Of a stretch of DNA of 31,482 bases, positions 31,324-31,482 are shown piece after piece. Below the pieces are notes generated by a model. The model was not told the DNA's origin and ran no database searches. It was given only the letters and a program-made list of their open reading frames with translations. The position numbers and the translations under genes are program-made. The stretch spans positions 1 to 31,482 of IMG/VR virus record IMGVR_UViG_3300032249_000521; one strand, 5' to 3'. Every line of letters starts with the position of its first letter. Positions within the stretch are counted from its first letter, which is position 1. The DNA is from a virus.

Positions 31324-31482
31324 TTAAGACAGCATAGCCGCCATGTCGGCCATCATGCCCATTTCAAGCTCGCCTACCGCCGCCGTCTTCTCGGCCACGA
31401 TGCGCTGCACGTCCGTATCAAAGCTGTTGGCCAGCGTGATAAGCCTCGCGCGGACGTTGCGTGTTTGCGTGATGCGATGCAC
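31324..31482 (-). CDS. SNF2-type helicase, C-terminal end only (5' part outside window)
   Basis: The frame is open to the right edge and gives 52 residues before TAA at 31324-31326. The first residues, VHRITQTRNVRARLITLANS, match the conserved SNF2 helicase motif VI context, usually 'HRIGQT-R/K-x-V'. The text FDTDVQRIVAEK that follows is the usual helix after it. The rest is a tail that ends MADMAAMLS. By family knowledge it is a superfamily 2 ATP-dependent DNA translocase or helicase, common in this phage replication cluster, but most of the gene is not visible. The stop is 15 bases from the next start. Confidence is moderate because of the short length. Confidence 0.7.
   Translation of the reverse strand: MHRITQTRNVRARLITLANSFDTDVQRIVAEKTAAVGELEMGMMADMAAMLS

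Overview
The window is part of a double-stranded DNA tailed phage (or a prophage or viral contig) of the short-tailed, podovirus type. Nearly every base is coding. Genes sit end to end, with ATGA or TAATG overlaps and good Shine-Dalgarno (SD) sequences. No tRNA, integrase, repressor, CRISPR array or insertion sequence is visible. Sequence content (GC-rich, by eye near 60%, with AGGAG-type ribosome sites) fits a phage of a Gram-negative Pseudomonadota host, but the host cannot be fixed from this sequence. The head and tail gene order resembles Bordetella phage BPP-1 ('Bbp' proteins) and, more distantly, T7.

Layout. Bases 1-23633 read rightward and form the virion and lysis arm. It starts inside the large terminase (packaging motor nuclease), followed by a clear intrinsic terminator. 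Then come a small Pro/Ala-rich protein, portal, two small proteins (one Bbp19-like), scaffold, major capsid protein, Bbp16-like cement protein, a polyproline protein, a 300-residue structural protein and a candidate capsid staple. The tail follows: tubular proteins A (adaptor) and B (nozzle, greatly enlarged). Next are a T7 gp13-like protein, a gp14-like membrane protein and three large candidate ejection proteins, one with a lytic transglycosylase domain. The arm ends with a beta-helix tailspike and two small membrane proteins that look like a holin set.

Bases 23731-31482 read leftward and form the replication and recombination arm. In transcription order these are: a SNF2-type helicase (only its C-terminus is inside the window), a 97-residue protein, a Pro/Ala-linker protein, a DUF2800 Cas4-like nuclease, an 88-residue protein, a DUF2815 single-strand-binding protein, a family A DNA polymerase, a small winged-helix-like protein and a PrimPol-helicase fusion. 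The two arms converge at about 23634-23730, where two strong perfect hairpins lie between the stop codons.

Together the leftward genes could carry out phage-encoded priming, unwinding, copying and strand annealing. The rightward genes build the capsid, package DNA, eject it and lyse the host. No endolysin gene is in the window. The less ordinary signals are: a hairpin that places a start codon in its stem and the SD in its loop (6570-6608); GC-rich hairpins in successive capsid-gene gaps; a 20-proline tract; a shared C-terminal peptide on three replication proteins; and a marked excess of two palindromic hexamers.
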